From Bifidobacteriaceae bacterium NR021 (GTDB lineage: Bacteria > Actinomycetota > Actinomycetes > Actinomycetales > Bifidobacteriaceae): 12,510 nucleotides of DNA. The stretch is taken from the NCBI GenBank assembly GCA_003585845.1, contig NQOP01000001.1, forward strand, positions 24,170 to 36,679, in the 5' to 3' direction. Positions 1 to 7,533 of this stretch are shown piece after piece. Every line of letters begins with the position of its first letter. Position 1 is the first letter of the stretch. Both the position numbers and the translations under genes were made by a program. The notes under the pieces are model-generated. The model was not told the origin of the DNA. It ran no database searches and saw only the letters and a list, made by a program, of their open reading frames with translations.

Positions 1-30
1 TTGGGTTTTAGAAACTGGGTTGTGTTTTGT

Positions 31-67
31 GTGCGCTCCGATCTGCCTGAGCGCAGCATTGCGCGCG
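31..67 (+). repeat. Dispersed 37-bp hairpin repeat, copy 1
   Basis: This segment matches 8698-8734 at 33 of 37 positions in the same orientation. Both copies hold an inverted repeat with 7-bp arms (TGCGCTC, 32-38, and GAGCGCA, 49-55) around a 10-nt loop, and two of the four differences fall in the loop. It lies just beyond the 3' end of the minus-strand permease, so it could act as a 3'-end hairpin for that transcript, but no T-run accompanies it. It is probably a REP-like intergenic element. Confidence 0.7.
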
Positions 68-92
68 TAGGCGGCATAAACTGCGCACGAAA

Positions 93-1034
93 TCATCCCA
101 AAATAGTGGCAATTACGGCTATGCAAATCGGGCTAGTGACAGTAGAAAACAGTATGCCGTCGCGCGCAAAACTTAAGCCGACGTTGTAGCGCGCAGCATA
201 ATTGTAAACGTTTTGACCAGTCGGAAGCGCCGCCAGCACAACGCACGCATACAAAGTCGCCCCGCGAAAACCCATAACAAAATAAGCTAGCAAAAACGCA
301 ATTGCAGGCATAATAAGATTTTTTAGCACAGCAACAGTGGCAATAGCAGCGCGATTGGAATCCTTTCGTAAAGGTTTGCTTCCGTAAAGCGACATTCCAA
401 AAGCCATTAAAATCATTGGAACTGCAGAATCGCCAATCATCTTAATTGGATCGTAAAGAAAATTAGGAACAGGGAAGTAGCCAACTTTTGCGGAAATTGC
501 AGAAATAATAATTCCACCAAGCGAACCAATTAAAAGTGGCTGTTTTAAAGGCTGCTGAGCGATGCGCTTAAGCGAGCATTTTCCAGTAGTTGTAATGTCG
601 AGAACCGTCAAACCAACAGGAGTAAACACAGCTTGTTGCATAACTAAAATCGGAGCAACAAGCGCAGGATTTCCCAAAATATAAGTTGCAACCGGCAAGC
701 CAATATTGTTGGAATTTAAATAAAGAGAATTGAGAGCGCCTATAGTGCAGTCGGATGCAGGAAGATGGAAACAAAAGCGATTGAGCAGCACGAATGCAAC
801 TCCAACAATCATCGCAGAAAAGAATGCAACAAAAATCGAAGAGTGAAAAATCTCAAAAATAGGTTCTTTAGAAAGGATCGCAAACATTAAGCAAGGGCTG
901 GAAACGAAAAAACTTACGCGATTTAGCACCATTTGAGCTTGTGAACCGCCAACGCGCATGCGAGCAGTAACGTAGCCTGCAGCAATAACAATGCCAATTA
1001 CGCAAAAGCCTTGCATTGCGCTGATTAAGCCCAT
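93..1034 (-). CDS. AEC (auxin efflux carrier) family permease
   Basis: This is a predicted 313-residue inner-membrane transporter of the AEC family, which exports or exchanges small organic anions such as malate or auxin-like acids; the substrate cannot be told from sequence. The protein is almost entirely hydrophobic helices, in keeping with the family's roughly ten membrane segments. It carries the Asn/Gly/Pro signature NSNNIGLPV at residues 107-115 in the middle of the chain. A longer frame is open back to 1136, but the start at 1034 is preferred. It has a perfect GGAGG Shine-Dalgarno (plus-strand CCTCC, 1041-1045) six bases upstream, and the hydrophobic helix begins there. The stop is TGA at 93-95. 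The gene stands alone and is divergent from rne. Family assignment is firm; the biological substrate is unknown. Confidence 0.88.
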   Translation of the reverse strand: MGLISAMQGFCVIGIVIAAGYVTARMRVGGSQAQMVLNRVSFFVSSPCLMFAILSKEPIFEIFHSSIFVAFFSAMIVGVAFVLLNRFCFHLPASDCTIGALNSLYLNSNNIGLPVATYILGNPALVAPILVMQQAVFTPVGLTVLDITTTGKCSLKRIAQQPLKQPLLIGSLGGIIISAISAKVGYFPVPNFLYDPIKMIGDSAVPMILMAFGMSLYGSKPLRKDSNRAAIATVAVLKNLIMPAIAFLLAYFVMGFRGATLYACVVLAALPTGQNVYNYAARYNVGLSFARDGILFSTVTSPICIAVIATILG

Positions 1035-1061
1035 TTCTTGCCTCCAAAGAGTATCCCAAAT

Positions 1062-1090
1062 AGTATTTCCAAATAGTAGGTAGTGCGCAA
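1062..1090 (-). promoter_or_regulatory. Candidate promoter of the AEC permease with an operator-like inverted repeat
   Basis: Read on the minus strand, TTGCGC (1090-1085) and AATACT (1067-1062) are separated by 17 bp and would start transcription about 20 nt before the permease start. A 20-bp imperfect palindrome, GTGCG at 1083-1087 and CGCAC at 1098-1102 around an AATATATT core, overlaps the -35 box and could bind a repressor. The box matches are only moderate. Confidence 0.33.
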
Positions 1091-1265
1091 ATATATTCGC
1101 ACAAACCTCTGCTGCAACTATAGGAGCGATACGCAACTTTTATGTGCGCTATGGCTGAGTTTGAAATTATTGGAATTTTTAGTAACTGCTAATTGGCTTA
1201 AAGCAGTGATGCAAATTTAATATTCAACGAGTTATATATTTGACTCGGCAATATGGCATACTAGA

Positions 1266-1424
1266 GAGCGGTGGCACTGCAAGCCGCCAGGCAATCGATG
1301 GCGTCGATCCCCTCGTGAGCGTTTTCCGAGGCTGGCGTCCGCTGTCGCGCAGCTAGACTTTGTAGAGAGCTTTGGGGTGGCTCGCGCACGTGCGTGCTCA
1401 ACTTAAAGCCAGGGATGCGAGGCG
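1266..1424 (+). promoter_or_regulatory. Candidate structured 5' leader of rne
   Basis: This GC-rich stretch sits between AT-rich DNA and the RNase E start and can form a series of short stems. They are 1270-1275 with 1283-1288, 1294-1298 with 1304-1308, 1311-1315 with 1327-1331, 1341-1344 with 1350-1353, and 1369-1373 with 1405-1409, the last enclosing a palindrome at 1385-1394. No open frame runs through it into the gene, because TAA at 1404-1406 closes that frame. RNase E of Escherichia coli controls its own mRNA through a structured leader, so a similar role here is a reasonable guess. It matches no named RNA family I recognise. Promoter boxes nearby are poor (CATACT at 1257-1262). Confidence 0.4.
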
Positions 1425-4400
1425 ATGCAGCGTCTCGTGAGGAGCATAGTGCCCAGAATAATAAGAGAACGCTTCAATGAATCTGAAGCTGAAAATAGTA
1501 GAACTGTGTCTAAAACTACTACTTCTGCGGAAATGTCCGGAACAATGCAATCTGCAGATTCTGCGGAAAGTAATGTAGCTGCTGGTGATACTTTGCAGCA
1601 AAGCTCTGGTGTTACGCGTCGCCGTCGCGGTCGACGAGTTACGCGTGGTGCCGGTGCTGCTGGAGAAGCAATGGAACTAAAAGTTGAGGATTCTAGTACG
1701 AAGAATTCTGAGCCGCATGTTGTTAAATCGCGCCCAATAACTTCGCTCCTATTCCAGGAGCCAGTTCTTCCTAAGGTAGTGAACGATCGTAGTGAAGAAA
1801 GCAGCGGTTCGCGCGACGGTTCGCGCGACGATTTGCGTGACGGTTTGAATGATGACTTGCGCGATGGCTTGAATGATGACTTGCGCGATATTTCTCGCGG
1901 AAGACGAGGTGGACGCAATAGTCGCGATAGCCGTGATTCTCGTGATAGTCGTGATTCTCGCGATAGTAGAGAGCGCAAGTCACGTTCTGAAAGACGCGAG
2001 AATTCAAGCGAAATGAAGCGTGATAGCGGCAGAGGGAATAGCCGTGAAACATCGCGTGAAACAAGTCGTTCTATGTATTCTCAAGATTCTGAGTACGCTA
2101 AGGATTTTCAGGATTCACAAGTTGATCGCGATGAAAAAACTCGCAAAAACCAGCGTTCTCGCCGTTCTCGCAGATTGAATGCTGTTGAGCGACGTGCTGC
2201 AGCTGAAGTTGAGCAAATTGAAGAAGATCTTGCATACGACGATATTGTTTACGCTCCTATTGATACGCGCATCGATGAAACTCCTGATGTTAGCGATATT
2301 TTATCTGCAGAAAATGCTTCGAATAGGCGTTCTAATCGTCGCAATCTGTCGAATAACATTTCTGATGATGATGACGCTCAAAATGAAAACGATGCAGTAG
2401 ACAGCAGAGGCGGTAGCAATAGCAGAGATAACAGGGATAGTCGCGATAGCAGTGACGAAAGCGATAACAGAAGCGCAAACGACGACTATAATGCAAATAA
2501 TGACAATGATGACGACGAAATAATGATTACGCGCCGCCGTCGCCGCCGCCGTAGCTCTCGCGCTGATCGCAACGAAAGCCGCAACGGAAGTCGCGATTTC
2601 GATATCGATATTTCAAATGATATTGACGATGACGCAAATTCTCGCACAAAACGCACAAGAATAGATGAAGTCTCTCAAGAAGATCGCGATTTAATTCCAG
2701 ATCCAGAAGAACTTCGTGAGCAAGATGAGGAAGAAACCCTTTATACGCGTCGCCGTCGTCGCCGTCGTTCTAAATCCTCCGATGACGCAAATTCCGCATC
2801 TTCTCAGGAAGAGTCGTCCGACTACACTAATGCAAACGAAGACGACTTAACTTCTCGCCGCTCGCGCAAGCAGCAGTATATAGACGAAATTACGGATATT
2901 GAAGGCTCTACGCGACTTGAAGCAAAGCGCCAACGCCGTAGAGATAATAGACGTGAGCGTAGCCGTCAGAACCTTCTTATGGAGCAAGATTTCCTTGCTC
3001 GTCGCGAAAATGTTGAACGATTAATGGTTGTTCGTGAGCGCGATCGCCACACGCAAATTTCCGTTATTGAAGACAATATTCTTGTAGAACACTACGTTTC
3101 TGATATTCAAGAAGTTGCTACTGTTGGAAATATTTATCTTGGGCGCATTCAAAACGTGCTTCCAAGTATGGAGGCGGCATTCGTAGATATTGGTCAAGCC
3201 AGGAATGGCGTGCTTTATGCAGGCGAAGTTAATTGGGATATGGCTCGTCTTGAAGGTCAGCCTCGTAGAATTGAGCTTGCGTTTAAGTCTGGCGATCCTG
3301 TGCTTGTGCAGGTTACTAAGGATCCAATTGGACATAAGGGTGCTCGATTGACTTCGCAAGTAACTCTTGCAGGGCGTTTCTTAGTGCTTGTGCCATCTGG
3401 CGGCATGACAGGTGTGAGCCGCAAGCTTTCGGATCGAGAGCGCTCGCGTTTGCGCGCTATTGTGTCGAAGATTGCACCAAAAGATATGGGCGTTATTATT
3501 CGTACTGCTGCTGACGGTGCAAGCGAGGAGTCGATTGAAAAAGACTTAGATTCGCTTGTTAAGCAGTGGGAGCGCATTGAAGCTAAGCGCGAAGAATACT
3601 TGCATGGAAAGCGTCCTAAGCTGTTACAGGGTGAGCCTGATGTGGCAATTCGTGTTGTGCGCGATATTTTCAACGATGACTTCCAAAAGCTTATTGTTGA
3701 AGGCGAGGGAGTGCGTCAGCGAATTGATGAATATCTTGAGATGATGGCTCCAGATTTGCGCAGCAAGGTTGAATATTGGGATCCTGCTGAGCATGAAGGC
3801 AAAGACGTTTTCGATAAGTGGCAGATTGATAGTCAGCTTCGTAAGGGCATGGAGCGTCAGGTTTATTTGCCGGCTGGCGGCTCTATTGTGATTGATCGTA
3901 CGGAAGCAATGACTACGATCGATGTGAATACTGGACGATTCATTGGTCGTGGTAAGTCTTTGGAAGAAACGGTTACTCGTTGTAATTTGGAGGCTTCTGA
4001 AGAGATTGCGCGCCAGCTTCGTTTGCGTGATATTGGTGGCATGGTCATGATCGATTATGTCGATATGGTTATGCCAGCGAACCGCGATTTGGTTTTGCGT
4101 AGGCTTTTGGAATGCTTGGCTAGGGATCGCACGAAGCATCAGGTTGCTGAAGTTACGTCTCTTGGTCTTGTGCAAATGACACGTAAACGCGTTGGCCAAG
4201 GCTTAGTTGAAGCGTTCTCTGAAGAGTGTCCAACGTGCAAGGGACGTGGATTTATTTTGCATGATGAGCCTACTGTTTCTTCGGAATATGCGGATCCTTA
4301 TGCGCTTAAGGGCGGAGATCCTTTTGTTAAAACAAACAAGTATGGTCATGGAAGTGCAACGGAGCAGCCTGCGCCTGTTAAGCAGCAGGGTTCTAGTGCG

Positions 4401-4778
4401 GAAGTGAGAGCTAAGTTAGCGCGTATAGCTGCCGCATCTGTAATTACTGACGCAGCTCATAAATCTGAAGAAGAAACGCAGTATAGCAATTTTTTGAATT
4501 CTGACAAAGAGTCTGTGTATTCTAAGGCAGATGAAACTGGCGAAGTTGCGGAAACTAGTGAGGCTGCGGAAACTAGTGAGGCGGATAAAACTTCTGAAGA
4601 ATTAGTTGAAAATAATTTAGAGGATACTACGCAAGAGATTGCTGAGTATACTTCGGAGCAACCTGCGCAAGATACTATGCAAGAAACTATGCAAGAAACT
4701 ATGCAAGAATCTGCGCAAGATACTGCGCAAGAACCTGCGCAAGAGACTGCAGAAAGTGATGATTTCGCCTCTGAATAG
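1425..4778 (+). CDS. rne: Ribonuclease E/G with long N- and C-terminal extensions
   Basis: This endoribonuclease, 1117 residues long, cuts single-stranded AU-rich RNA in mRNA decay and in rRNA/tRNA maturation. The catalytic part lies in the middle. An S1 RNA-binding domain starts near residue 550 (VGNIYLGRIQNV near 567). The DNase I-like active site has D833 in TIDVNTG and D877 in MIDYVDM, which match the metal-binding aspartates of E. coli RNase E. A zinc-link CPTC follows at 935-938. Residues 1-540 are low-complexity, rich in Arg, Asp, Ser and Glu, with several all-Arg runs, and are probably disordered and RNA-binding. Residues 970-1117 are acidic and repeat-rich. A catalytic core flanked on both sides is known from actinobacterial RNase E. 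The ATG at 1425 has GAGG two bases and AGGGA nine bases upstream; GTG at 1449, behind GAGGAG, is an alternative start. It is read toward the L21-L27 operon, which has its own promoter. Confidence 0.92.
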   Translation: MQRLVRSIVPRIIRERFNESEAENSRTVSKTTTSAEMSGTMQSADSAESNVAAGDTLQQSSGVTRRRRGRRVTRGAGAAGEAMELKVEDSSTKNSEPHVVKSRPITSLLFQEPVLPKVVNDRSEESSGSRDGSRDDLRDGLNDDLRDGLNDDLRDISRGRRGGRNSRDSRDSRDSRDSRDSRERKSRSERRENSSEMKRDSGRGNSRETSRETSRSMYSQDSEYAKDFQDSQVDRDEKTRKNQRSRRSRRLNAVERRAAAEVEQIEEDLAYDDIVYAPIDTRIDETPDVSDILSAENASNRRSNRRNLSNNISDDDDAQNENDAVDSRGGSNSRDNRDSRDSSDESDNRSANDDYNANNDNDDDEIMITRRRRRRRSSRADRNESRNGSRDFDIDISNDIDDDANSRTKRTRIDEVSQEDRDLIPDPEELREQDEEETLYTRRRRRRRSKSSDDANSASSQEESSDYTNANEDDLTSRRSRKQQYIDEITDIEGSTRLEAKRQRRRDNRRERSRQNLLMEQDFLARRENVERLMVVRERDRHTQISVIEDNILVEHYVSDIQEVATVGNIYLGRIQNVLPSMEAAFVDIGQARNGVLYAGEVNWDMARLEGQPRRIELAFKSGDPVLVQVTKDPIGHKGARLTSQVTLAGRFLVLVPSGGMTGVSRKLSDRERSRLRAIVSKIAPKDMGVIIRTAADGASEESIEKDLDSLVKQWERIEAKREEYLHGKRPKLLQGEPDVAIRVVRDIFNDDFQKLIVEGEGVRQRIDEYLEMMAPDLRSKVEYWDPAEHEGKDVFDKWQIDSQLRKGMERQVYLPAGGSIVIDRTEAMTTIDVNTGRFIGRGKSLEETVTRCNLEASEEIARQLRLRDIGGMVMIDYVDMVMPANRDLVLRRLLECLARDRTKHQVAEVTSLGLVQMTRKRVGQGLVEAFSEECPTCKGRGFILHDEPTVSSEYADPYALKGGDPFVKTNKYGHGSATEQPAPVKQQGSSAEVRAKLARIAAASVITDAAHKSEEETQYSNFLNSDKESVYSKADETGEVAETSEAAETSEADKTSEELVENNLEDTTQEIAEYTSEQPAQDTMQETMQETMQESAQDTAQEPAQETAESDDFASE
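1806..1889 (+). repeat. Seven 12-bp tandem units inside rne (N-terminal)
   Basis: Seven consecutive 12-bp units encode the four-residue blocks GSRD, GSRD, DLRD, GLND, DLRD, GLND and DLRD (residues 128-155). The last four form two 24-bp doublets with only one base different, suggesting recent duplication. Gain or loss of units keeps the frame. Confidence 0.85.
1920..1973 (+). repeat. Six 9-bp tandem units encoding Ser-Arg-Asp inside rne
   Basis: Six 9-bp units encode SRD five times and then SRE (residues 166-183). Codons alternate between AGT/AGC/TCT for Ser and CGC/CGT for Arg. This implies either old slippage followed by drift or selection for the peptide. The peptide resembles the RD/RS repeats common in disordered RNA-binding regions. 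Confidence 0.82.
4548..4583 (+). repeat. 18-bp tandem duplication in the rne C-terminal tail
   Basis: Two 18-bp units differ only at their last base and encode AETSEA twice. A third, diverged DKTSEE unit follows. It belongs to the acidic tail of RNase E. Confidence 0.8.
4665..4748 (+). repeat. Seven 12-bp tandem units at the rne 3' end
   Basis: Seven 12-bp units encode (A/M)Q(D/E)(T/S/P) blocks, residues 1081-1108, ten residues before the stop. Units two and three are identical at the DNA level. The low divergence suggests copy number may vary between strains. Confidence 0.87.
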
Positions 4779-4800
4779 TGACTAAGTATATGCCTTGAGT

Positions 4801-4817
4801 ACAATATTGAATATTGT
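4801..4817. promoter_or_regulatory. Perfect 17-nt palindrome between rne and rplU
   Basis: ACAATATT and AATATTGT are exact reverse complements around a single G. The site lies 22 nt after the rne stop and about 27 nt before the proposed rplU -35 box. It is AT-rich and has no T-run, so it looks more like a protein-binding site than a terminator. A weak 3'-end hairpin of the rne mRNA is the alternative. Confidence 0.45.
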
Positions 4818-4843
4818 CTGCATTGACTCATGAATCTAGCGAC

Positions 4844-4871
4844 TTGACGTTAGTACATGGGTAGGTGTATT
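4844..4871 (+). promoter_or_regulatory. Promoter of the rplU-rpmA operon
   Basis: TTGACG (4844-4849) is followed after 16 bp by TGTATT (4866-4871). Transcription would start near 4878 and give a leader of about 75 nt that contains the hairpin at 4888-4919. The -35 box is strong and the -10 box is a 4-of-6 match. Confidence 0.5.
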
Positions 4872-4887
4872 TTTGATAGTCGGTGTC

Positions 4888-4919
4888 TTGCCGCGCGCGT
4901 TTTGCTGTGCGCAAGGCAA
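4888..4919 (+). promoter_or_regulatory. Leader hairpin upstream of rplU
   Basis: TTGCC plus GCGCGC (4888-4898) pairs with GTGCGC plus GGCAA (4907-4919). The 11-bp stem has one G-T pair, a two-base AA bulge and an 8-nt loop. It ends 21 bases before the Shine-Dalgarno of rplU and is not followed by T residues. Ribosomal protein operons are often controlled by protein binding to such leaders, so this is a candidate L21 autoregulation site; the role is inferred. Confidence 0.5.
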
Positions 4920-4952
4920 AAGTAAGCTTTCAATTGAGCTAAGGAACGAATT

Positions 4953-5261
4953 ATGTACGCGATTGTGAAGGCCGGTGGCCATCAAGAGAAGGTCGAGGTT
5001 GGCGACGCCATTCTCGTGAACCGTCTCGATGCAAAGAAGGGCGATACCGTGGAATTCCCGGTCGCGCTCGTTGTTGACGGTGCTAAGGTGACCTTGAGCG
5101 CCAAGGATCTTGCTAAGATCACGGTGAAGGCAGAAGTCTTGAATGACGAAGCCAAAGGTCCAAAGATTAGCATTATGAAGTATAAGAACAAGACTGGTGT
5201 GGCTCGTCGCAAGGGTCATCGTCAGAAGTTGACTCTCGTCAAGATCACGGCCATCGCCTGA
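4953..5261 (+). CDS. rplU: 50S ribosomal protein L21
   Basis: This 102-residue protein of the large ribosomal subunit binds 23S rRNA. It begins [18 protein letters not shown], which is the conserved L21 start, and ends with the basic segment [17 protein letters not shown] typical of the family's rRNA-contacting end. The length is normal. AAGGA at 4941-4945, seven bases before ATG, supports the start. It is the first gene of the rplU-rpmA pair, with 33 nt between them. Codons are enriched in C-ending and other favoured forms compared with rne and obgE, as expected of a highly expressed gene. Confidence 0.97.
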   Translation: MYAIVKAGGHQEKVEVGDAILVNRLDAKKGDTVEFPVALVVDGAKVTLSAKDLAKITVKAEVLNDEAKGPKISIMKYKNKTGVARRKGHRQKLTLVKITAIA

Positions 5262-5294
5262 TTGACGGTGTTATAAACCTGAAAGGACAGTGAG

Positions 5295-5546
5295 ATGGCA
5301 CATAAGAAGGGTGCGTCTAGCTCGCGCAACGGTCGCGACTCACAAGCGCAATATCTTGGTGTTAAGAAGTTTGGCGGTGAAGCTGTAGTGGCTGGCAACA
5401 TTATCGTTCGTCAGCGCGGCACTAAGTTCCACGCAGGTCAGAACGTTGCTTTGGGCAAGGATCACACGCTGTACGCTTTGGTGGACGGCAATGTGAAGTT
5501 CGGTATCCGTCGCGACCGCAAGGTTGTTGACGTTGTTACCGCCTGA
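5295..5546 (+). CDS. rpmA: 50S ribosomal protein L27
   Basis: This 83-residue L27 has an N-terminal arm that reaches toward the peptidyl transferase centre. The start [19 protein letters not shown] and the following [11 protein letters not shown] block are diagnostic. The chain begins directly at the mature AHKKG sequence, so it lacks the cleaved N-terminal extension found in Firmicutes. AAAGGA lies eight bases before the ATG. The gene follows rplU in the same transcript and is closed by the terminator at 5565-5593. Confidence 0.97.
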   Translation: MAHKKGASSSRNGRDSQAQYLGVKKFGGEAVVAGNIIVRQRGTKFHAGQNVALGKDHTLYALVDGNVKFGIRRDRKVVDVVTA

Positions 5547-5564
5547 GTGACAGATTAGTCTTCT

Positions 5565-5593
5565 AGCCGCACCCAATTCGGTGCGGCTTTTTT
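5565..5593 (+). terminator. Intrinsic terminator of rplU-rpmA
   Basis: AGCCGCACC (5565-5573) pairs perfectly with GGTGCGGCT (5580-5588) around a 6-nt loop and runs straight into six T. It begins 18 nt after the rpmA stop. Confidence 0.95.
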
Positions 5594-5614
5594 GTTCCCG
5601 CATGTTCCCTCGCG

Positions 5615-5753
5615 TTTGGAGCGCGTCGGTGTGGTTTTTGCTCCAAATGTGGGTGACTTGTCTCGTGTTTGGAGTGTTGAGATGTGTTTGGCGCTCCAAA
5701 TGTGTGTAAGTTGTCTCATGTTTGGAGTGTTGAGATGTGTTTGGCGCTCCAAA
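5615..5753. repeat. 53-bp tandem repeat array between rpmA and obgE
   Basis: Two full 53-bp units (5640-5692 and 5693-5745) differ at four positions. A partial unit precedes them from 5615 and the first 8 bp of a unit follow at 5746-5753. Each junction holds TTTGGAG and CTCCAAA arms able to pair, and the outermost arms (5615-5624 with 5691-5700) match over 10 bp. Each unit also contains TGTCTC, a word shared with the second array at 8841-8980. There is no credible coding potential and nothing that looks like a CRISPR. Confidence 0.85.
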
Positions 5754-5825
5754 CGCCGTATAAATTTCCGTCAAATGTTTTTGTAGCTTCGAAATTAAGT
5801 GTTTAGCTTCGAGTAAGGTAGCAGT
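5754..5825 (+). promoter_or_regulatory. obgE upstream region with candidate promoter and TAGCTTCGA direct repeat
   Basis: TATAAA at 5759-5764 is a good -10 box, but no convincing -35 box lies 16-18 bp upstream. TAGCTTCGA occurs twice, at 5784-5792 and 5804-5812, exactly 20 bp apart, in the leader just before the Shine-Dalgarno AAGG (5815-5818). Two helical turns of spacing would suit a dimeric or tandem binding site. Function is unknown. Confidence 0.35.
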
Positions 5826-7508
5826 ATGAGTGATTTTGTAGACCGCGTAACAGTGCATGTAAAAGGCGGAGATGGTGGAAACGGGTCTGCCGGAGTTCGT
5901 CGCGAAAAGTACAAGCCATTAGCAGGTCCAAATGGCGGTAATGGCGGTGACGGCGGTTCCGTTATTTTTGTAGCTGATCGCAACGCAAACAGCTTACTTG
6001 ACTACCGCTTCATGCCTCACCGCACTGCAGAAAACGGTACGATGGGCTTAGGTGACACTAAAGACGGTTCAAAAGGTGCAGACTTAGTACTTCCTGTGCC
6101 TGTTGGAACTGTTGTTTTTACAGCACGCGGTGCCGCAGGCTCTCAAAAGCGACCTGGCGAAGTTTTGGCGGATTTGCAACATGTTGGAGACAAATTCGTT
6201 GTAGCGCAGGGAGGTGCTGGCGGTCTTGGCAACGCAGCACTCGCAAACAAAACTCGTCGTGCCCCAGGATTCGCGCTTTTAGGCGAGCCTGGCGAAGAAC
6301 GCGACGTAATTTTGGAACTCAAGTCTATCGCAGACGTAGCTTTAGTTGGATTCCCTTCTGCAGGAAAATCAAGCTTAGTTGCCTCAATTAGTGCAGCTAA
6401 GCCGAAAATTGCTGATTACCCGTTTACTACTTTGGTGCCAAACCTAGGCGTTGTAAGCTTCGGCAACTATCGCTACACAATTGCAGACGTTCCAGGCTTA
6501 ATTCCAGGAGCTTCCGAAGGAAAAGGCTTAGGTCTTGAGTTTTTGCGTCATATTGAGCGCACAGAAATTATTGCGCATGTAATTGATTGCGCAACGCTGG
6601 AGCCAAATCGCGATCCAATTAGCGATTACCACGCTCTTGAGCATGAGCTTGCGCAATACGCTGATAAACTTGAGCTTCCGTTGGGTGCGATTCCAATTCC
6701 TGAGCGTCCGCGCATTATTGTGCTAAATAAAGTCGATGTGCCTGAAGCTAAAGAATTGGCTGATTTTGTACGCGGTGAATTTGAGAAAATGGGATTGACT
6801 GTATTTGAGATTTCTACCGCGTCTCACGAAGGATTGAAAGAGCTCGGTTTTGCGCTTGGACGATTGGTTGAAAAGATGCGCGAGAAGCTCGCTGCCGAGG
6901 AAGCAGCACGAGAAGAAGAGCGTGTTGTCATCCAGCCGCTTGAGCAGCAGACTTCAGCTTTGCGTCGTCGCCGCGATGATGGACGTGGAAATAGTGCAGA
7001 CTTTGAAATTAAGCGCGAAGAAGACAGGAATGGTGATTTTTGGTTCACTGTTACTGGCACAAAACCTGAGCGCTGGGTTGTACAAACGAATTTTGACAAC
7101 GACGAAGCCGTTGGTTATTTGGCAGATCGCTTAGCAAAGCTTGGTGTTGAGGACGAATTGCGCAAGAAGGGAGCGCGTCCAGGAGACGAAATTCGTATTG
7201 GCACTGGGAATCATATGGTTTGTTTCGATTGGGATCCAAGTATTGCTGCCGGTGCAGAAGGATTGGACGGCGCTAATTTGGGTGCGCGTGGCAAGGATTT
7301 GCGAATCGAAGCGAACGATCCTCGCGGAGCAAGGCGCACTAATGCTGAGCGTAGACGAGATTATCACAGCATGATGGATGCAAAGAGCGCAGTTCGAGAC
7401 GCGATGATGGCTGAGCGAAAGTCGGGTCACTGGGCGGATCCTTCTGTGGATGACGATCGCCATGACGAAAATAGCTTGTTTGGTCGTGGAGAAGAGCAGA
7501 AAAACTAG
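5826..7508 (+). CDS. obgE: GTPase Obg (CgtA), ribosome assembly
   Basis: This essential GTPase of 560 residues works in large ribosomal subunit maturation and the stringent/growth response. Residues 1-158 form the glycine-rich Obg fold (GGDGGNG and GGNGGDGG repeats). The G domain has the P-loop GFPSAGKS at 175-182, DVPG at 221-224, NKVD at 301-304 and the G5 segment STAS at 330-333. An OCT domain follows at about 390-471, seen in the [12 protein letters not shown] and MVCFDWDP segments. A charged tail to 560 makes it longer than the usual 430-480 residues, as in related actinobacteria. AAGG stands seven bases before the ATG. It is separated from rpmA by a terminator and the repeat array, so it needs its own promoter, and proB follows after only 25 nt. 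Confidence 0.97.
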   Translation: MSDFVDRVTVHVKGGDGGNGSAGVRREKYKPLAGPNGGNGGDGGSVIFVADRNANSLLDYRFMPHRTAENGTMGLGDTKDGSKGADLVLPVPVGTVVFTARGAAGSQKRPGEVLADLQHVGDKFVVAQGGAGGLGNAALANKTRRAPGFALLGEPGEERDVILELKSIADVALVGFPSAGKSSLVASISAAKPKIADYPFTTLVPNLGVVSFGNYRYTIADVPGLIPGASEGKGLGLEFLRHIERTEIIAHVIDCATLEPNRDPISDYHALEHELAQYADKLELPLGAIPIPERPRIIVLNKVDVPEAKELADFVRGEFEKMGLTVFEISTASHEGLKELGFALGRLVEKMREKLAAEEAAREEERVVIQPLEQQTSALRRRRDDGRGNSADFEIKREEDRNGDFWFTVTGTKPERWVVQTNFDNDEAVGYLADRLAKLGVEDELRKKGARPGDEIRIGTGNHMVCFDWDPSIAAGAEGLDGANLGARGKDLRIEANDPRGARRTNAERRRDYHSMMDAKSAVRDAMMAERKSGHWADPSVDDDRHDENSLFGRGEEQKN

Positions 7509-7533
7509 AAAAATCAAGGTCAAGGGGAATCTT

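Noticed and set aside
1..189. Plus-strand partial ORF at the left edge
   Set aside because: It lies antisense over the permease 3' end and the dispersed repeat, with no start signal or family resemblance.
1035..1136. Extended N-terminus of the AEC permease
   Set aside because: The added residues overlap the proposed promoter and operator region, and the strong GGAGG ribosome binding site points to 1034.
1403..1978. Minus-strand Arg/Ser-rich ORF opposite the rne start
   Set aside because: It is the reverse frame of the repeat-rich N-terminal region; its repeats mirror those of rne.
3624..4199. Minus-strand ORF opposite the RNase E catalytic core
   Set aside because: It overlaps the most conserved part of rne and has no start signals.
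5615..5753. Short CRISPR array
   Set aside because: The whole 53-bp unit repeats with only four differences, so there are no unique spacers, and no cas genes are nearby.
7450..7533. Extended N-terminus of ProB
   Set aside because: These 28 codons overlap obgE in another frame, lack a ribosome binding site and are not part of the kinase fold; ATG 7534 has AAGGGG at the right distance.
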